From Marasmius tenuissimus (Eukaryota; Basidiomycota; Agaricomycetes; Agaricales; Marasmiaceae): a stretch of DNA of 64,000 bases. The notes beneath the pieces are model-generated. The model was given only the letters and a program-made list of their open reading frames with translations. It was not told the origin of the DNA and ran no database searches. Shown here one piece after another: positions 30,401-41,642 of the stretch (positions within the stretch are counted from its first letter, which is position 1; each line of letters begins with the position of its first letter). The translations under genes and the position numbers were made by a program. The stretch spans positions 186,001 through 250,000 of the forward strand of contig JAQOTA010000007.1 in the NCBI GenBank assembly GCA_029532415.1. Reading direction: 5' to 3'.

Positions 30401-31194
30401 ATCCTTACGCAAGCTCGATTATGCATACCTTGTAGGTCCAGTTGTGGGTCCATGTTCGCTATGTTGAGTTTAATTTTTCTACCTGAAAACTGAACTATTT
30501 TCATCAATTTCAGGACGACGACGCTGACTTTCAGCGTTTCCTTCTCGGGCTGCACAGCTATATTTAGCCTTGGGCACTCTGCCTCCCACCACCACTTTCC
30601 ATCCAGCACCGAATCGTGTACGCCCTTCCTCCAGTATCCCTAGTCTTCCGAGCTCACTTCTCTACTACCTTGGCCTCCAGAACACGTTTCGTCGACCCAA
30701 CAGGTGCGGATTCTACGGTTCTTGCGTTGCTTTCTCACTTACCCAACATCCAGAACTACGTGCGTTTTATCTCGTTATTTCGGGTCTTCTGTCCCATTCT
30801 TTCTCCAGGTCGGCCTTCAGGTAACGCTAAACCGCGAGATAGGTACGTCTCTCGAGGTCCTGCTTGGTGTTTGCCTCTCTACTCACCAGTTTTTCGGTTT
30901 TAGGCGCCCATCGCGATTTTCTATCGCGAACACGGTCATTTTCGTTCCCTACACTCATCGAGTAGAGAACTGACTTTTCCTTACTCCCCTCCCTTTTAGA
31001 ATCACCGGAATCCCTCGATAGCCCGCGGAATCGCATCAACCTTTACCCCTTCTCGTTTCCGTCGCGTTCTTACCCATCGTCAACCACTTGAATCGACACT
31101 CCAATCAGGTGAGTTTTTTCTCCACTAATTCGTTCCTTTCGTTTTCGTTTTCGTTTCTCTTATCTCCGCTCGAGGCGTCTCTCGCTCGCCCTCA
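30401..31194. other. upstream region of the GIY-YIG-type cargo gene
   Basis: Pyrimidine-rich sequence with several short overlapping frames (30,570-30,973), none with a domain. Probably promoter and 5' leader of the gene at 31,195. Confidence 0.35.
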
Positions 31195-31739
31195 ATGTCG
31201 AACCCCAATCCTCCCAACAATTTCCTCGTTCCATTGTGGACCCGGGCCCAACTCCAGGCGTTATGGCCCGCCGCCCGACTCGGAATCCTCTCCCCAGTCC
31301 TCACCCCCAATGACTTCATCTACCTTTTCGAAATCTGGGAAGGTCTTCAGCGGATTTTCAAGATCGGAAGGAGCAACAACCCTCCGCGGCGTTGCCAGTG
31401 TATTCGTCGCCGATGTGGACCAACACGGCAGCGAATCATCGCTGTAGTTCGCGCGAGTCGTTCACATCGAACCGGTACGTTTTTCATAGCTATTGAATAT
31501 CCGATTAACCCTCCTTCAGAGCCTTTGATGCATATAGACGTCGTCCACCGTCTCGGATGGACACAATATCGATCCTCATGCCGATGTAAGTCAATTCTCC
31601 TTCATTATTCGCTCAGTCTTTTATATTTGCTACCTTCACAGGCAACCAGGACCACCGAGAGAAGTTTCAACGGAACGGCACTCTCTTACAAGTTCTCTCC
31701 GAGTTCTTCAACTCGTTTGCCTATACCCGCAACAAATAG
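31195..31739 (+). CDS. GIY-YIG / T5orf172-type (DUF1766-like) protein, KDZ cargo
   Basis: Three exons, 31,195-31,474, 31,520-31,585 and 31,642-31,739, all in phase with GT/AG introns of 45 and 56 bp. The core motif FEIWEGLQRIFKIGRSNN, followed by a PPRRC patch, has the shape of the T5orf172/GIY-YIG fold (an aromatic-rich strand, then K-[IV]-G-[RT]-[ST], then an Arg helix). The later block MHIDVVHRLGW ... CRC ... HREKF matches the second half of that family: an acidic residue on a helix, a Cys pair and a terminal basic/aromatic motif. GIY-YIG nucleases cut DNA; T5orf172 proteins are DNA-binding relatives. Whether this one keeps catalytic residues is not certain by eye. Role inside the element is unknown; DNA end processing is one guess. 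Confidence 0.8.
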
Positions 31740-32545
31740 TCCTACAAAATTCTGAGTTGTTGTCTAGTAGTTCTCGTCCAAGCTAATAGTGTACTTACCT
31801 TCTTGTTGTATATTCTCACCGTCGACTTCTAAGTCGAAGTAGCATACTCGTAACTTTCTTGCTGTATTATTTCATCGCGCCTCGAGTTTCGCGTATTGTA
31901 CTTGTAGATTTTCTTGTTATATTCTCGATGGACTCCAAAGTCTGCGTACTGTATTTGCTTGTTGTATTCCCTTTGCAGAACCGTCGACAAAACGTACCAT
32001 ATTGTTTGCCATATCTTCTAATATACGTACCTACCTACCCTTACCGCATAGCGTAGCTGCCCATTGTATTTAACAAGGTTGATACTAATAGAAAGACTTG
32101 AGTTCGGAGCTGATACCGCGCAGTGTAAAATACCACTTACTGGAATTAGGCGCCTCGGACATAGCAGCCTCAGAGTCCGAGGCCTCGGATACTCTACCGG
32201 ACCTCGGTCCGAAGTTCGAGCCATGCTTGGACCGGCTCAGACCCTCGGGCCTCCTGTTTTGAATGCCAGCTAACAGTCCTAGGGCTGGGTTCCAAACTCA
32301 TAGACCTCAACGCCGATTGGGGCACCAGAATCTGGTGGGTGGGTATTGGCGTCTACTTATTGTAGGCGCTAAGCTAGATCTCGAGGCGCTTAATTCAACG
32401 CCGGAGAGGCCGTTGGACGCTTGTAGCTCTGTTAAAAATATGAATATGGACTAGTAAAAGATGAGAAATAGGTTCCTTACTTGTATTTGACTTGGAACGT
32501 GATTCAACAAAATAGTTCTTAGGCGAATGGACCGCCACTGTGAAA
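31740..32545. other. cargo spacer, no gene
   Basis: AT-rich 3' flank of the GIY-YIG gene, then GC-rich sequence with GAGGCCTCGG-like palindromic bits (about 32,150-32,260). No coding frame convinces me. Confidence 0.4.
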
Positions 32546-32642
32546 CGCAACTATCGGGAGTTGAACCCGAGTCTGCGTAGGAATTTTGGAGAGCCCTTGT
32601 ACGAATTTGGCTACGCCGTGCTGACCGCTGCACCATAGTTGC
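32546..32642 (-). tRNA. intron-containing tRNA-like gene inside KDZ element
   Basis: On the minus strand the acceptor stem is GCAACTA/TAGTTGC (seven pairs), the D stem GTGC/GCAC, the anticodon stem GCGTA/TACGC, and the T stem CTCGGG/CCCGA around TTCAACT (a good B box). The anticodon loop is expanded by about 25 bases, taken as an intron. The loop begins GCCAAA, so the base before the anticodon would be C rather than the usual U. CAA or CCA are possible anticodons, and neither is secure. Confidence 0.6.
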
Positions 32643-32748
32643 TTGATGATAGTTCACCAATACGCCGCCCATACAACGAATGAAGGAAACATGTTTTTAT
32701 TCTTCTTGAGTACCCAGAGTAGGTATCCATAACTTGACGTTCATCGCG

Positions 32749-33279
32749 ATGACCCATCTCGAGCTCGAATGTACTGGCAACTGCCTCAGCAATCTCGCAG
32801 CAGTTCTCGACCTTCATGACCCTGCAGGAGATGTTCCTCATGGCTCGCTCACATTACACACCCTCGACTCCGAAGTTCTCTTCGCCCTCGCAGTCAGAGC
32901 AACACCGAACGTCATTGAGGTGTGTCGATGCCCATTCAACGTTCCACACCGCGGTGATCTCCTGCACAGTGGTCATCGACTCACATTGCGACGATGGGAC
33001 ACTGAAAACGTGAGTTCCATTCCCTGATATGCCCCCGTCCTTTTGACTGATTCGCTGTCGTGCTTCTAGAGTAAATGCGGGTGTCCTGAAATTCTTTATT
33101 CTTGGGATGCGTCTCTGTCGAAATGTATTTGGGCAGGACTTCAGCTATGGATCGCACTCGAGGATGGGAATGATAAACATATAGAAGAAATGAGGGCTGC
33201 TGTTGAAGAGGGTGAACCGGTACGCAGTGAAGAGAGGCTGGGAGCTAGTGCGACAGCATTGGAGAATGGGACTGAGTGA
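32749..33279 (+). CDS. small two-exon uncharacterised cargo gene
   Basis: Exon 1 (32,749-33,009) and exon 2 (33,070-33,279) join in phase 0 across a 60-bp GTGAGT...CTAG intron, giving 157 codons. The middle is Cys-rich (EVCRCPFNV ... SKCGCPEIL) and the C-terminus acidic. I do not recognise the family. It could be a small zinc-binding protein or a remnant of a larger cargo gene. The start is the first ATG after the adjacent tRNA-like gene. Confidence 0.45.
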
Positions 33280-33554
33280 CTCGTATTCTCTTCAGCAATG
33301 TAGACGTAACATAAAGGCATGGTGTAGAAAATAGGACGTACTAGCCACTATACCATGATTGGCTTGACGTGGCGACGCACTGGGCTGGTTGGTCCCAGCA
33401 CATTCCCACTTACCGAGGAGATACAGAAATATCACACAAAGAGCACCCGATAGTAGCGTATGAAATCGTTTGGTTTATTTCGTACAAGTCCATAGAAAAT
33501 TCACGGCATTGTACCAACTACGTCGTGACAATTAGACATGAACTGCACCCACAT
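33280..33554. other. intergenic between cargo gene and transposase 3' end
   Basis: Convergent 3' flanks. Nothing recognised. Confidence 0.4.
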
Positions 33555-36500
33555 CTAGTCGGTCTCAGATTCCCTATCACTAAGATCCAGCATGGCGAGA
33601 TGCTCGTACAAACCAGAATCCACGACGTCTTCTACCTCGTCCATCTCTAGCTCATCCTCGTCATCCAATGCGTTCTGAATGTCGTTGAACTCCTCTACGA
33701 TGTCGGTCAACCTTAAACTGCTTGCGTATGCCAGCTCGCTTGCCGACGGACCCCATTCTCATACACCAACTGATGCCTCAACCTGGCGTAAGTCTTCAAT
33801 CCACCGTGCACATAGACTGGCAAGGTCGTTTCGACGGCCCTCCAGCATATAGCGTTCATCCTCGTTATCTTCGTATTGATTTTGTCAATACATGCTTGTT
33901 CAATCACGTTTTGCGCGACGTACCACTTTGATCAATGCTTAACAGTACCGTGTCCCACTCCTCCCCAAACCATATCTGCATCGCATCCCTTTCCTCCTGC
34001 AGCCTTTCTAATTCTTCCTCGCAACGGTCTCTTTGTAGCAGATACCGTATGCCAGTACGAACGTTTTCGTCCGATAGCCATAGCGGAGGCCGACCGTCTT
34101 CTGCTCGATCGGAGAGGCCTATATCTTGCCAAATGTCGTCGTCAATGTTGAGGCTGAAGAGTCCTTCCAGTACAATCTCCTTTGGAGCCACGGCGTTGTG
34201 AGGAGCTTGACCCTTGGCGATGTATCCTTGCATTTCAGTACATAGCTTGTTGTACCGACGTGCGATCTGTTGAATGCCAGGGTCCTTCTTCTTGACGGAA
34301 TCTTCAATTTGATGGTGAGCGCGTTGTTCTGTAGGGTGGTAGAGTGTTAGTTGAGCTACGCAGCGTGATCAGCAAGGCACGCTTACCTGCCTGAGTTTTT
34401 CGGAAGGAATGTTCAATGCGGTCTCTTTCAAACTTTCTCGAACGAAGCTTCTGCATCAGCCGCGTCTTGAGGGCGAGGGCGTTCATCCTCGCCCTCAGGT
34501 AGGGACTTTCCAGAAGGTGCCGTACCTCCTCCTTTTCCTTCACTCCCAGCAGCTTCTCCTTCTGACAAAGGGTTTGGTTCGCACGCTTGATATCCTCCCT
34601 GCACTTAGCCAGGCGTTCCATAGTGTCCAAGTGGTCGTAGGCATCGTTTTGTAGGTTGGCCAGAGATTGAGTGAGACGAGAGGAAGTTTGTTCCAATTCG
34701 TGCGCAGCTTGTCTAAGTCGAACCACTTCTTCAACGGCCTTTCTGCCTTTCTTCTTTGATTGAGCTGACATCATCGTAAGTAATCACAAGGAGACCGGAG
34801 ACCGGAGATCAACTCGTACCGGGGAGGGGTTTTGTCTGGTCCGCTACCTGATCCGTCCATTCTTTCCGCAATACGTTCTCCATGACCCCGCATGTCTTCA
34901 GCTGGTACTCTGCCTCCTGTAGCTTCACTCGCGCTTGGTGGTCCTTGCGAGCAATCCATTGTCCCAGTTGTTCCAGATTTTGCTTGTCTAAGTAATTGAT
35001 CTGGATATCCAGCGTGTAGACGCGATGATGGTACTAGATGGTAAAGATGATGAGTACCCAAGCTATCATGGCAATGCCGAGCTTACCCCTGCAACCCTGA
35101 GATAGGGTATAAGCTTGCTGATCGAATGCCAAAACCGTTCACATCCTTCTCCGTCGGAGAGGCCGAAACCCTGGGTCTTTCGGGGATGATAGATCAGCTG
35201 GCAAGGCCATCCATGACCAAACGCGTGAAAGATCGAGACAGCGAAGGAGATACGATGGAGATAATCCTCCAAAAAACCCCACTTCACACAACTTCGGTGT
35301 AATTGACAGCCGATGTCGTACAGTAGGCCAATCGTGAACGTTGGTGGTAGGTGCTCGAAGAGAAGGTCAAGCAGTACTAAGACAAAATGTTGGCGTTCGC
35401 CAGCGCTGTCCATGTTTACCAGCCACAAAACGCGGTCGTGACGGCACAGGAGCCCCATCAACGTCGTGCAGTCGAAGTACTTTGTGCTGGCTTTCTCCCT
35501 ACGCTCGTCTGCGGCCGTAAAACTCTCCTCACACCCATCTAAGACCGAAGTAGGAACCTTGAGCGGTCCTTCAAGTCCATCCGGCATGTCGGCTTCCTCA
35601 TCCTTGCTTGACTTCTTCTTCGTCTTACGAGGGCGCAAGCGCTCAACCTTCCTTTCCATCTCTTTGACGACGTGTTTGGGCACGAACACTGACTTGTGAA
35701 ACTCTTTCCGAGGGTCCCTGTGGTGCTGCTTGTTATGCTTTTGCGTGAAACAGGCGTCTACACAGACAATTGCGTCGAAGCTGAAAATGTAGATACATTA
35801 GCCCTTCTTCTGAGGGTAATAATGATTCTTACCCAGATGACGGACCTCGATCGCTATCCCCCCCAAAGCAGAGTGGGCACCTCGAACAAAGGTAATCGCT
35901 TGGCCGTTTTCGAGAGGATTCGGGCCTTTCGAAAACCACCCTTCGTCGTTTACGAGCACCTTCCTGTGTTTCATCCTCACTACTACCTGACTCGTCTCCA
36001 ACAATCCTGACCCCCGGCATCTCGTCCCGACTCGACCCACTTCCACCGCCCCCTGTCCAAAACCTTTCTTCCTCATCCCGCGTTTCCGATGGGGCCCGCT
36101 CTCTTTCTTGTAGTAGATTCTCCCGCTGATCAGCGATGAGATCGTCTAGGAATGCTTCGCACCGTTGCTGAAGAGCATTATACCACTGAAGGGCGTTTGC
36201 GAATCGCCTTCTGAGTGGATCCTGGCGGGAATAATGAGCCTGCGTAGTTGAAACCGAAATCGATTTCAAACACACCTCTCCTTGTAAACGATATCCCCTG
36301 GCTGCGATGAAGTCCTCCAGCGTGGACGACCAGGCAGTTTGATTGGGCGAAACGCGTAAAAAAAGTCGCGTTACCAGATCCAGCAGCTTCATGTCCACCG
36401 CGAGTGTGGGCTGCAGTGGAGCGCACGGGAAGAGGCCCCGCTGTAGTAGTTGAATGGCAGCCCTCTTGTCGGTACAGCGACATACAAATAGGACTATTTT

Positions 36501-37071
36501 GTCAATCCCTGAGTCATGTTTAAACGTGGGTATCAACGACGAGGTTTCGGGGAGACTTACTATCGAACCTCACAACAGCTACTTCGAGAGAAGCTGTGTT
36601 GCCGGTGCATGTGCATGGTGAGGGCGTGCTCTTGATTTCTGGATTTATTCGAAGGTTCTTAGTCTGCCGCAAGAGGGCCATGTATGGTCCAAGCAATTGC
36701 GGTAGTATTTCGCCATTCCAGCGAGCAGCTTGGTTTGTTCTTCGTCGCATATGCAACGTCGTTATTGCAGGCTCTTCGTCCATCAGGTGAGTATAGATCG
36801 CTGGGGTTGACCGAGACTCAGAGGCTGAGTGACCTTCCGATTCGGTGCCAGGGCCTTGAGTTTCGTTGCCAGAGTCATTGGATGGCTCACGCTGGCTGGG
36901 AATGTAACTTTGGGTGAAGGATTGCCCATTGCCAAGGTAAAGTAACGCTGGAGCTTTTTTTCTTTTGCGGCGATGGTGTGGAGGTGTGATTGGAACGGCG
37001 GTGAAATCGTAACCTTTCGGAAGTTGATTGAGAATCCGTTGCCTATTTCTCCTTGATTTCTGTTTTGGCAT
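33555..37071 (-). CDS. KDZ transposase (CxC1-associated type), one in-frame TGA near the end
   Basis: Seven exons on the minus strand: 37,071-36,561; 36,493-35,833; 35,780-35,087; 35,033-34,820; 34,764-34,387; 34,328-33,924; 33,868-33,555. All junctions are in phase, about 1,058 codons. The N-terminal third has the Cys cluster found with these transposases (CSRCPLCFGG). The catalytic domain has the family motifs in order: IVCVDACFTQKHN, SVLDGCEESFTAADE, CRHDRVLWLVNMDSAG, GLLYDIGCQLHRSC, FHAFGHGWPCQLIYHPR and GFGLSDGEGCERFWHS. A coiled-coil region and a DDDIWQDIGL block follow. It should cut and join the element ends. A single TGA (33,759-33,761, codon 991) precedes EWGPSASELAY, a normal C-terminal block, so about 67 residues are lost unless the stop is read through. 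Confidence 0.95.
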
Positions 37072-37475
37072 TGTGCGTCGAGTTCTAAAAAAGTATCCAA
37101 CGCCTCAGTATCTAAAATAAGAGAGACAGAAATGCACAACGCACCAGGAGCCCCGTGTTCTCCCTGTCTCTGACGTTGTGTAATAAAGACTGGTTAAATT
37201 TTGCTTACACAAGACACCTATGCTTGGCGTATATGATTTCGCAGAGAGAGAGAGGAAAGAAACCGCGGTACGGACGCTGACTGAACTCGTACTGTGGTTC
37301 GTAAGGTTCTACAGGTCTGGAGTTAACATATCAGCTTTGGATAATAAAATTCGCAGTGTCAACCTGGCTAGTAACGAGGAAAAAGAAGGACCCCTTAAAC
37401 GGGGTGTCCTCCACTATCTCAGAGGAGATCTCTCCCGTCTGTGATGGTAATGGACACCCCGCATAAGGGATCCTT
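37072..37475. other. transposase upstream region
   Basis: Probable promoter of the minus-strand transposase. No gene is seen. Short GGGGTGTCC-type inverted motifs occur near 37,397-37,460. Confidence 0.4.
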
Positions 37476-37549
37476 GACCTGTAGCGAGATTCGAACTCGC
37501 GTCATCCAACATCGAAATGCTGACCGCTCTACCGCTGAGCTATACAGGT
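37476..37549 (-). tRNA. tRNA-like gene, possible Arg (TCG), irregular anticodon arm
   Basis: On the minus strand the acceptor stem ACCTGTA/TACAGGT, D stem GCTC/GAGC and T stem GCGAG/CTCGC around TTCGAAT are perfect, and A and B boxes are good. The anticodon arm is irregular: CAGCA/TGTTG gives a six-base loop (TTTCGA), TCAGC/GTTGG an eight-base one. The best reading of the anticodon is TCG. This could be a tRNA with a one-base lesion or a tRNA-derived promoter. It lies about 0.4 kb upstream of the transposase start. Confidence 0.6.
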
Positions 37550-37793
37550 GTTATGATAATATGGGGTTGCGCATGTCTTTATCCCAACAGAATGATCCTG
37601 ACCACTCGGCGAGAGCTAGCATGACCCTTGAGACCCATCATGAACATATCCCCAATGTGTCAACAATGTGCGGCCAGTACTTGGTCCCTTATGTGCCGGC
37701 GAGCGGGCAGATCAAGAGTACCGATTAAAAGCAGAGTATCCATTGGGAGATCGGTGTATGTACAGGACTGAAACGCATCGCCAACCAGATGCC

Positions 37794-38683
37794 CTATACT
37801 TGCAACACCTCGCCATACCTCTGAACCAACGCTCCCTGCTGATATTTGAGCTCCCCATGGTTGTGCTTCGTTTCTAACGGATAGTAGAGACGGCCAAGTT
37901 CAATCATGTCGTCAATGAGCTCCTCTTCAGAAAGCGCCAGCGAGAAGTCGCTGACACATTGCTGAAGATAGGCGGTGAGGCCAAGCAACCGAGTGGCCCG
38001 TGTCGACACAGAGCTAACGCCAGTATTGCACCATAGACAGTCCCGGATGGACTGAAACTCCCTCTCTAAGGAGCCCAGCACGACTTTGGGGTGATCTAAC
38101 GGAGAGGAGGGAGGGCGGTAAGCGGACTTCCATTCCACCAACTGCAGGTAGATGTCTTCGAAATAGTCCAGCGGGCGGTCGTTGAAATGGCGTCGTAAGG
38201 AGGACTCGAGAGTAGAAAGACGCTTCTCGCAGTATCTATAGTTGATATGTGAGCTAGGTACAAGACGAGAATGTCTGCAGACGTACACTTCGTTGTGTAT
38301 ACACCTTTCATCCAACTCCCACATTGCGCTTTCGCTCCATGCGCTGTGTTCCTTGGCCAATGCTATTCGGCGATTCCTACAAGGAGGGCAGATCAGCAAG
38401 CCAAGCAGGCTATTTATTACCGGCGGCAGGACTCACTGGGCTGCTTTAACTTCGTCCCAGTACTTTCGCGCGTCTTGCTTGTATGCTCGCTGTGAGACAC
38501 GTCGCTGCAAAAAAACCCTCCAAACTTTTTTCCTGTCAGAGAATCAAACGTTTAGATCAAGCGGTAGAAGTCTAATCTCAACGCGTACTTGAAAGCGAAA
38601 GCTTGTGGGTCTCGAGCTTTTAGCTCGAAGAGGGAAAGGCGAGCTTGCCGTCTGGCATTGCCCTTGCGAAATGTGATGGTCAT
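37794..38683 (-). CDS. uncharacterised cargo gene (KDZ element), helical protein
   Basis: Minus strand, ATG at 38,683. Exons run 38,683-38,589, 38,532-38,437 and 38,376 onward, with a further 48-bp intron near 38,240-38,290; all junctions are in phase. The N-terminus is strongly basic (FRKGNARRQARLSLF), continues into KKKVWRVFLQRRVSQ, and the rest is helical with acidic C-terminal segments. No enzymatic motif is visible. It lies between the transposase and the next minus-strand gene, with a 110-bp gap to the latter, so the three may be expressed in parallel. Function unknown. Confidence 0.65.
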
Positions 38684-38792
38684 GATAAGGATCGGACGAG
38701 GGTGCACTTGGCAAATTAAGGATGATGGATAGCAAAATCTTATTTCCAAAACCAGATCTCAGGCCGGCTACTCTGGTACCCAAACGACTAGA

Positions 38793-39746
38793 CTACAAAT
38801 GCAATGGGTACGTGCGATGGTATATCTGTTTGAGGTCCTTCTCCTTGACATTCTGCCCCAGTCTATTCAAAGCGTCATCCATTGCATTCAAGACATTGAC
38901 CATTTCGTCTAACGTATGGGTGAAGATGGAGAACTCCTTGATCCTGTTATCCCAACGCTCTCGCGGACGGTTTGAAGTTCTCGCGAGGTAACAACAGTCA
39001 TTGCCCATCTCCTGAACATCGCAGGCCTTCGCGTACACACGCTGCAATGCAGAGAATGCAGGTGACTTGGCCGCCTCTCTTTGAGATCGTGGTAGCAACC
39101 GAGTGGATTGCATCCATCGCACACAGTGTTGAGCAAGGCCTTCGAGGAATGCATGAGGACAGTGTCCAATTTCGCGCATGAATGTGTTCTTCATTGCTTC
39201 CAGATTATCCTCGTAACCACTAATAGCAGATGCGTAAGTTCCTCATCCGAAGAGGCAGCAGCATAAGTAAGACGCACCAGATTGTCATCTCCACGTCATC
39301 GGGAGATTCTGAGCTGGCTCTCGCCACTGGAACACTGGGTGAGGGTTCTCTGGCTTCTATCAGTGCTCTCGTCTCATTTTCGCTATAATCCTCGGCTTCC
39401 TGTGCATGAGAAGACCCTTGCCGTTTACCCTTGGAGATGTTTTCGCGGCGTAGCTTGCGTGCATGAATTCTGTGAAGGTCAGCCGGTCAGCTCAAAGTTA
39501 AGTGTTTCGTGATACGTGTAGGAACGGTACTCCTGCTTTTCCATCGCTTTCAAATCCCGTGCCCGCTTCACCTTTTTGGAATGGAGAATTTCCTCACGTT
39601 TCCTACTTTCAGCGTTAGTTAGACATCGAGCAGACTGCAGAAATCTTTTCGGAAGAATGGACGTACCTGTCATAGTGGCGTTTGTCTTTAGACTTCTTCG
39701 CCTCTCGACGTTCTTCGTCCGTGTGATAGAGTTTGGGTCGTGCCAT
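38793..39746 (-). CDS. uncharacterised cargo gene with basic MARPKLY N-terminus
   Basis: Minus strand, ATG at 39,746 (MARPKLYHTDEERREAKK). Exons join in phase through GTACGT...GAAAG, GTATCA...ACAG and GTGCGT...TTAG introns to a long last exon ending at 38,793, about 240 codons. The first 70 residues are Lys/Arg/Glu-rich, resembling the basic region of a DNA-binding helix. The second half carries several Cys and a heptad-like segment (LDEMVNVLNAMDDALNRL). Similar short basic starts occur on agaricomycete hypothetical proteins, but I cannot name a family. It may bind DNA; that is inference. Confidence 0.65.
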
Positions 39747-39827
39747 TTGAAACAATCGGCGGTAGTGAATGGTGAGAGCAGAGTCGTGAACCATCAAGAT
39801 CATGTGAGCCAGCCTCTATTCGTCGAG

Positions 39828-40700
39828 TTTCCCGACTTTTACTCTCGACACACTCGACACACCTCATTGAGGGTATTGAGTTACGAATGGAGGTCGGTTG
39901 GCCCCACAGAATGGCGCCTGCTAATCTGTAGGAGTGGGAGACGAAGTGGTGTATCGAGCAGATGATCAAAAGTAGTAGATACCTAAACTGAGACCTGCCA
40001 GGCTTTCCGTCGAAGTAAATTTTCCCGACTTTTACTCTAGACACTTCTGCACATCATCGACAAGCGTAGAACTCAAAGACAAAGATGAGTACACCTCGAA
40101 GAACTGCGCCTGCTAATTTCGAGAGTGGGAGAGTGAGTCGTGTATCGCGAGAACGACTGAAGATAGCGAATACCTGTACTGAGAGTTACACGGCTTTCGG
40201 TCAAGGTTGGTTTTCCCGACTTTTACTTTCCACATTTTCCGCACGCCACTGACAAGCTCGAGACCCATGGACAAGGATGAGGACGCCTTAAAGAACTACG
40301 CCTGCTAATTTCTTGGAGAGGGAGAGTGAGCAGCGTATAGAGACAACGACTGGAGATAGTCAATACCTATACCGAGAGTTACACGGCTTTCGACCAAGGT
40401 CGGTCTTCCCGACTTTTACTCTCCACATTTCTTGCACACTACTGACAAGCCCAAGACTCAGGGATAATGGGTAAGGATAACTCAATATCAGAGAACTACG
40501 CCTGTTAATTTTCTAGAACGAGCAACTGAGCCGTGTATCGAAAGGGCGATCGAAAGTATCGAGTACCTATATATACTGAAAGTTGCAAGGCTTTCGATGG
40601 AGGTCAGTTTTCCCGACCGTTACTCCTTACATCCTCCACTATACTGCCAGCTCACAAGCGCAAAGACCGTTACATAGGCAGCATCTCGTCGACAAACGAT
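39828..40700. repeat. ~192-bp tandem repeat array, 4-5 units
   Basis: The phrase TTTCCCGACTTTTACTC recurs at 39,828, 40,021, 40,212, about 40,404 and 40,609, each followed by similar sequence (GCCTGCTAATTTC, GTGTATCG, AATACCT, AGTTACACGGCTTTCG). Spacing is 191-205 bp. Units have diverged by roughly 15-25% by eye. The array sits upstream of the minus-strand cargo gene starting at 39,746 and near the element's midpoint. Confidence 0.85.
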
Positions 40701-41273
40701 GGCACAATGAAGATAAATCTCAACCACAAACACTTGACCGAGACTTTCGCGAAGGGTTCATAATCTGAAGTACGATGATAGAGGAACTTTTCATATTCGT
40801 ATATCTACCGTTAATAACGACTACCGACGGTTGGTGTTTACGGGATCCTCACGAGGAGAAGATTTCATTCTGAGAGTTTTTCCCGACATGGAGAAGCTCG
40901 GCCATCCTCAATGGAGCCCGGAGGACCAGTTGTTGCGCGATCTCTTACGAGCAGGGAATGACATGGAGCCAGAACCCATTGCCACTCCTGCGTGGCCTGC
41001 CCTACCTGCGGATAACTGACCGATCCATCGGTGGGCTTCGCACTCGTATTTCGCGGTATTGGTAAGGTATCGGCACTTCGGGGTCTTTACTTCGTTGTGC
41101 ATCAATCTGTTTCAAGAGTAAAAAAATTCATTAAACGATACGTCTACTGTAAGGAGATACTTGATGACTATACTACAGGGTACCTAGCAATTTACATACG
41201 GATGGGGTTGAGTGGGTCCACATGTCGTGGTGGTAAGAAGGAAAGAAAGGAACCGTGGCCGTGCAATGAGTCA
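40701..41273. other. central spacer of the KDZ element
   Basis: No convincing gene. A short frame (40,831-41,019) ending in a Pro/Ala-rich tail is open but has no ATG start or domain; it could be a relic exon. Confidence 0.35.
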
Positions 41274-41355
41274 CAAAAGATAACGGGCCATCAACAGAAA
41301 GCACCATGTGATGCTCATCACATGGTGCTTTCCGTTGATTGCCCGTTATCTTTTG
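41274..41355. repeat. 82-bp near-perfect hairpin
   Basis: Two 40-bp arms with two mismatches around a 2-bp centre. The outer ends read CAAAAGATAACGGGC and the inner arms CACCATGTGATG. It lies between the divergent minus-strand and plus-strand cargo blocks. It may be a palindromic insertion, a strong RNA hairpin or a transcription boundary. Confidence 0.9.
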
Positions 41356-41642
41356 CAGGGATTGTTCTCCCACGGCTTCCCTCTTGTCATCTCTCCATCA
41401 AGATCTGACTGGCCATCATCCAAGTCTATTGTAGTAGTTGTATGAGTTTCATGATAAATAAATTCTCTTAATCAGTTCTCGAGTAAGATAACATTGTAAG
41501 TCAATTTATTGAAACAATTCAAGTAGAGAAAAGAAAGGGAGAAAGACGTGAAAGGGGGTCATGCTGCTACGCAGCGTCCGTCTCAATAAAAATATCCCCA
41601 GTAAAACATGAGGCTGACTCTCCTACAGACACAACGTGCAAC

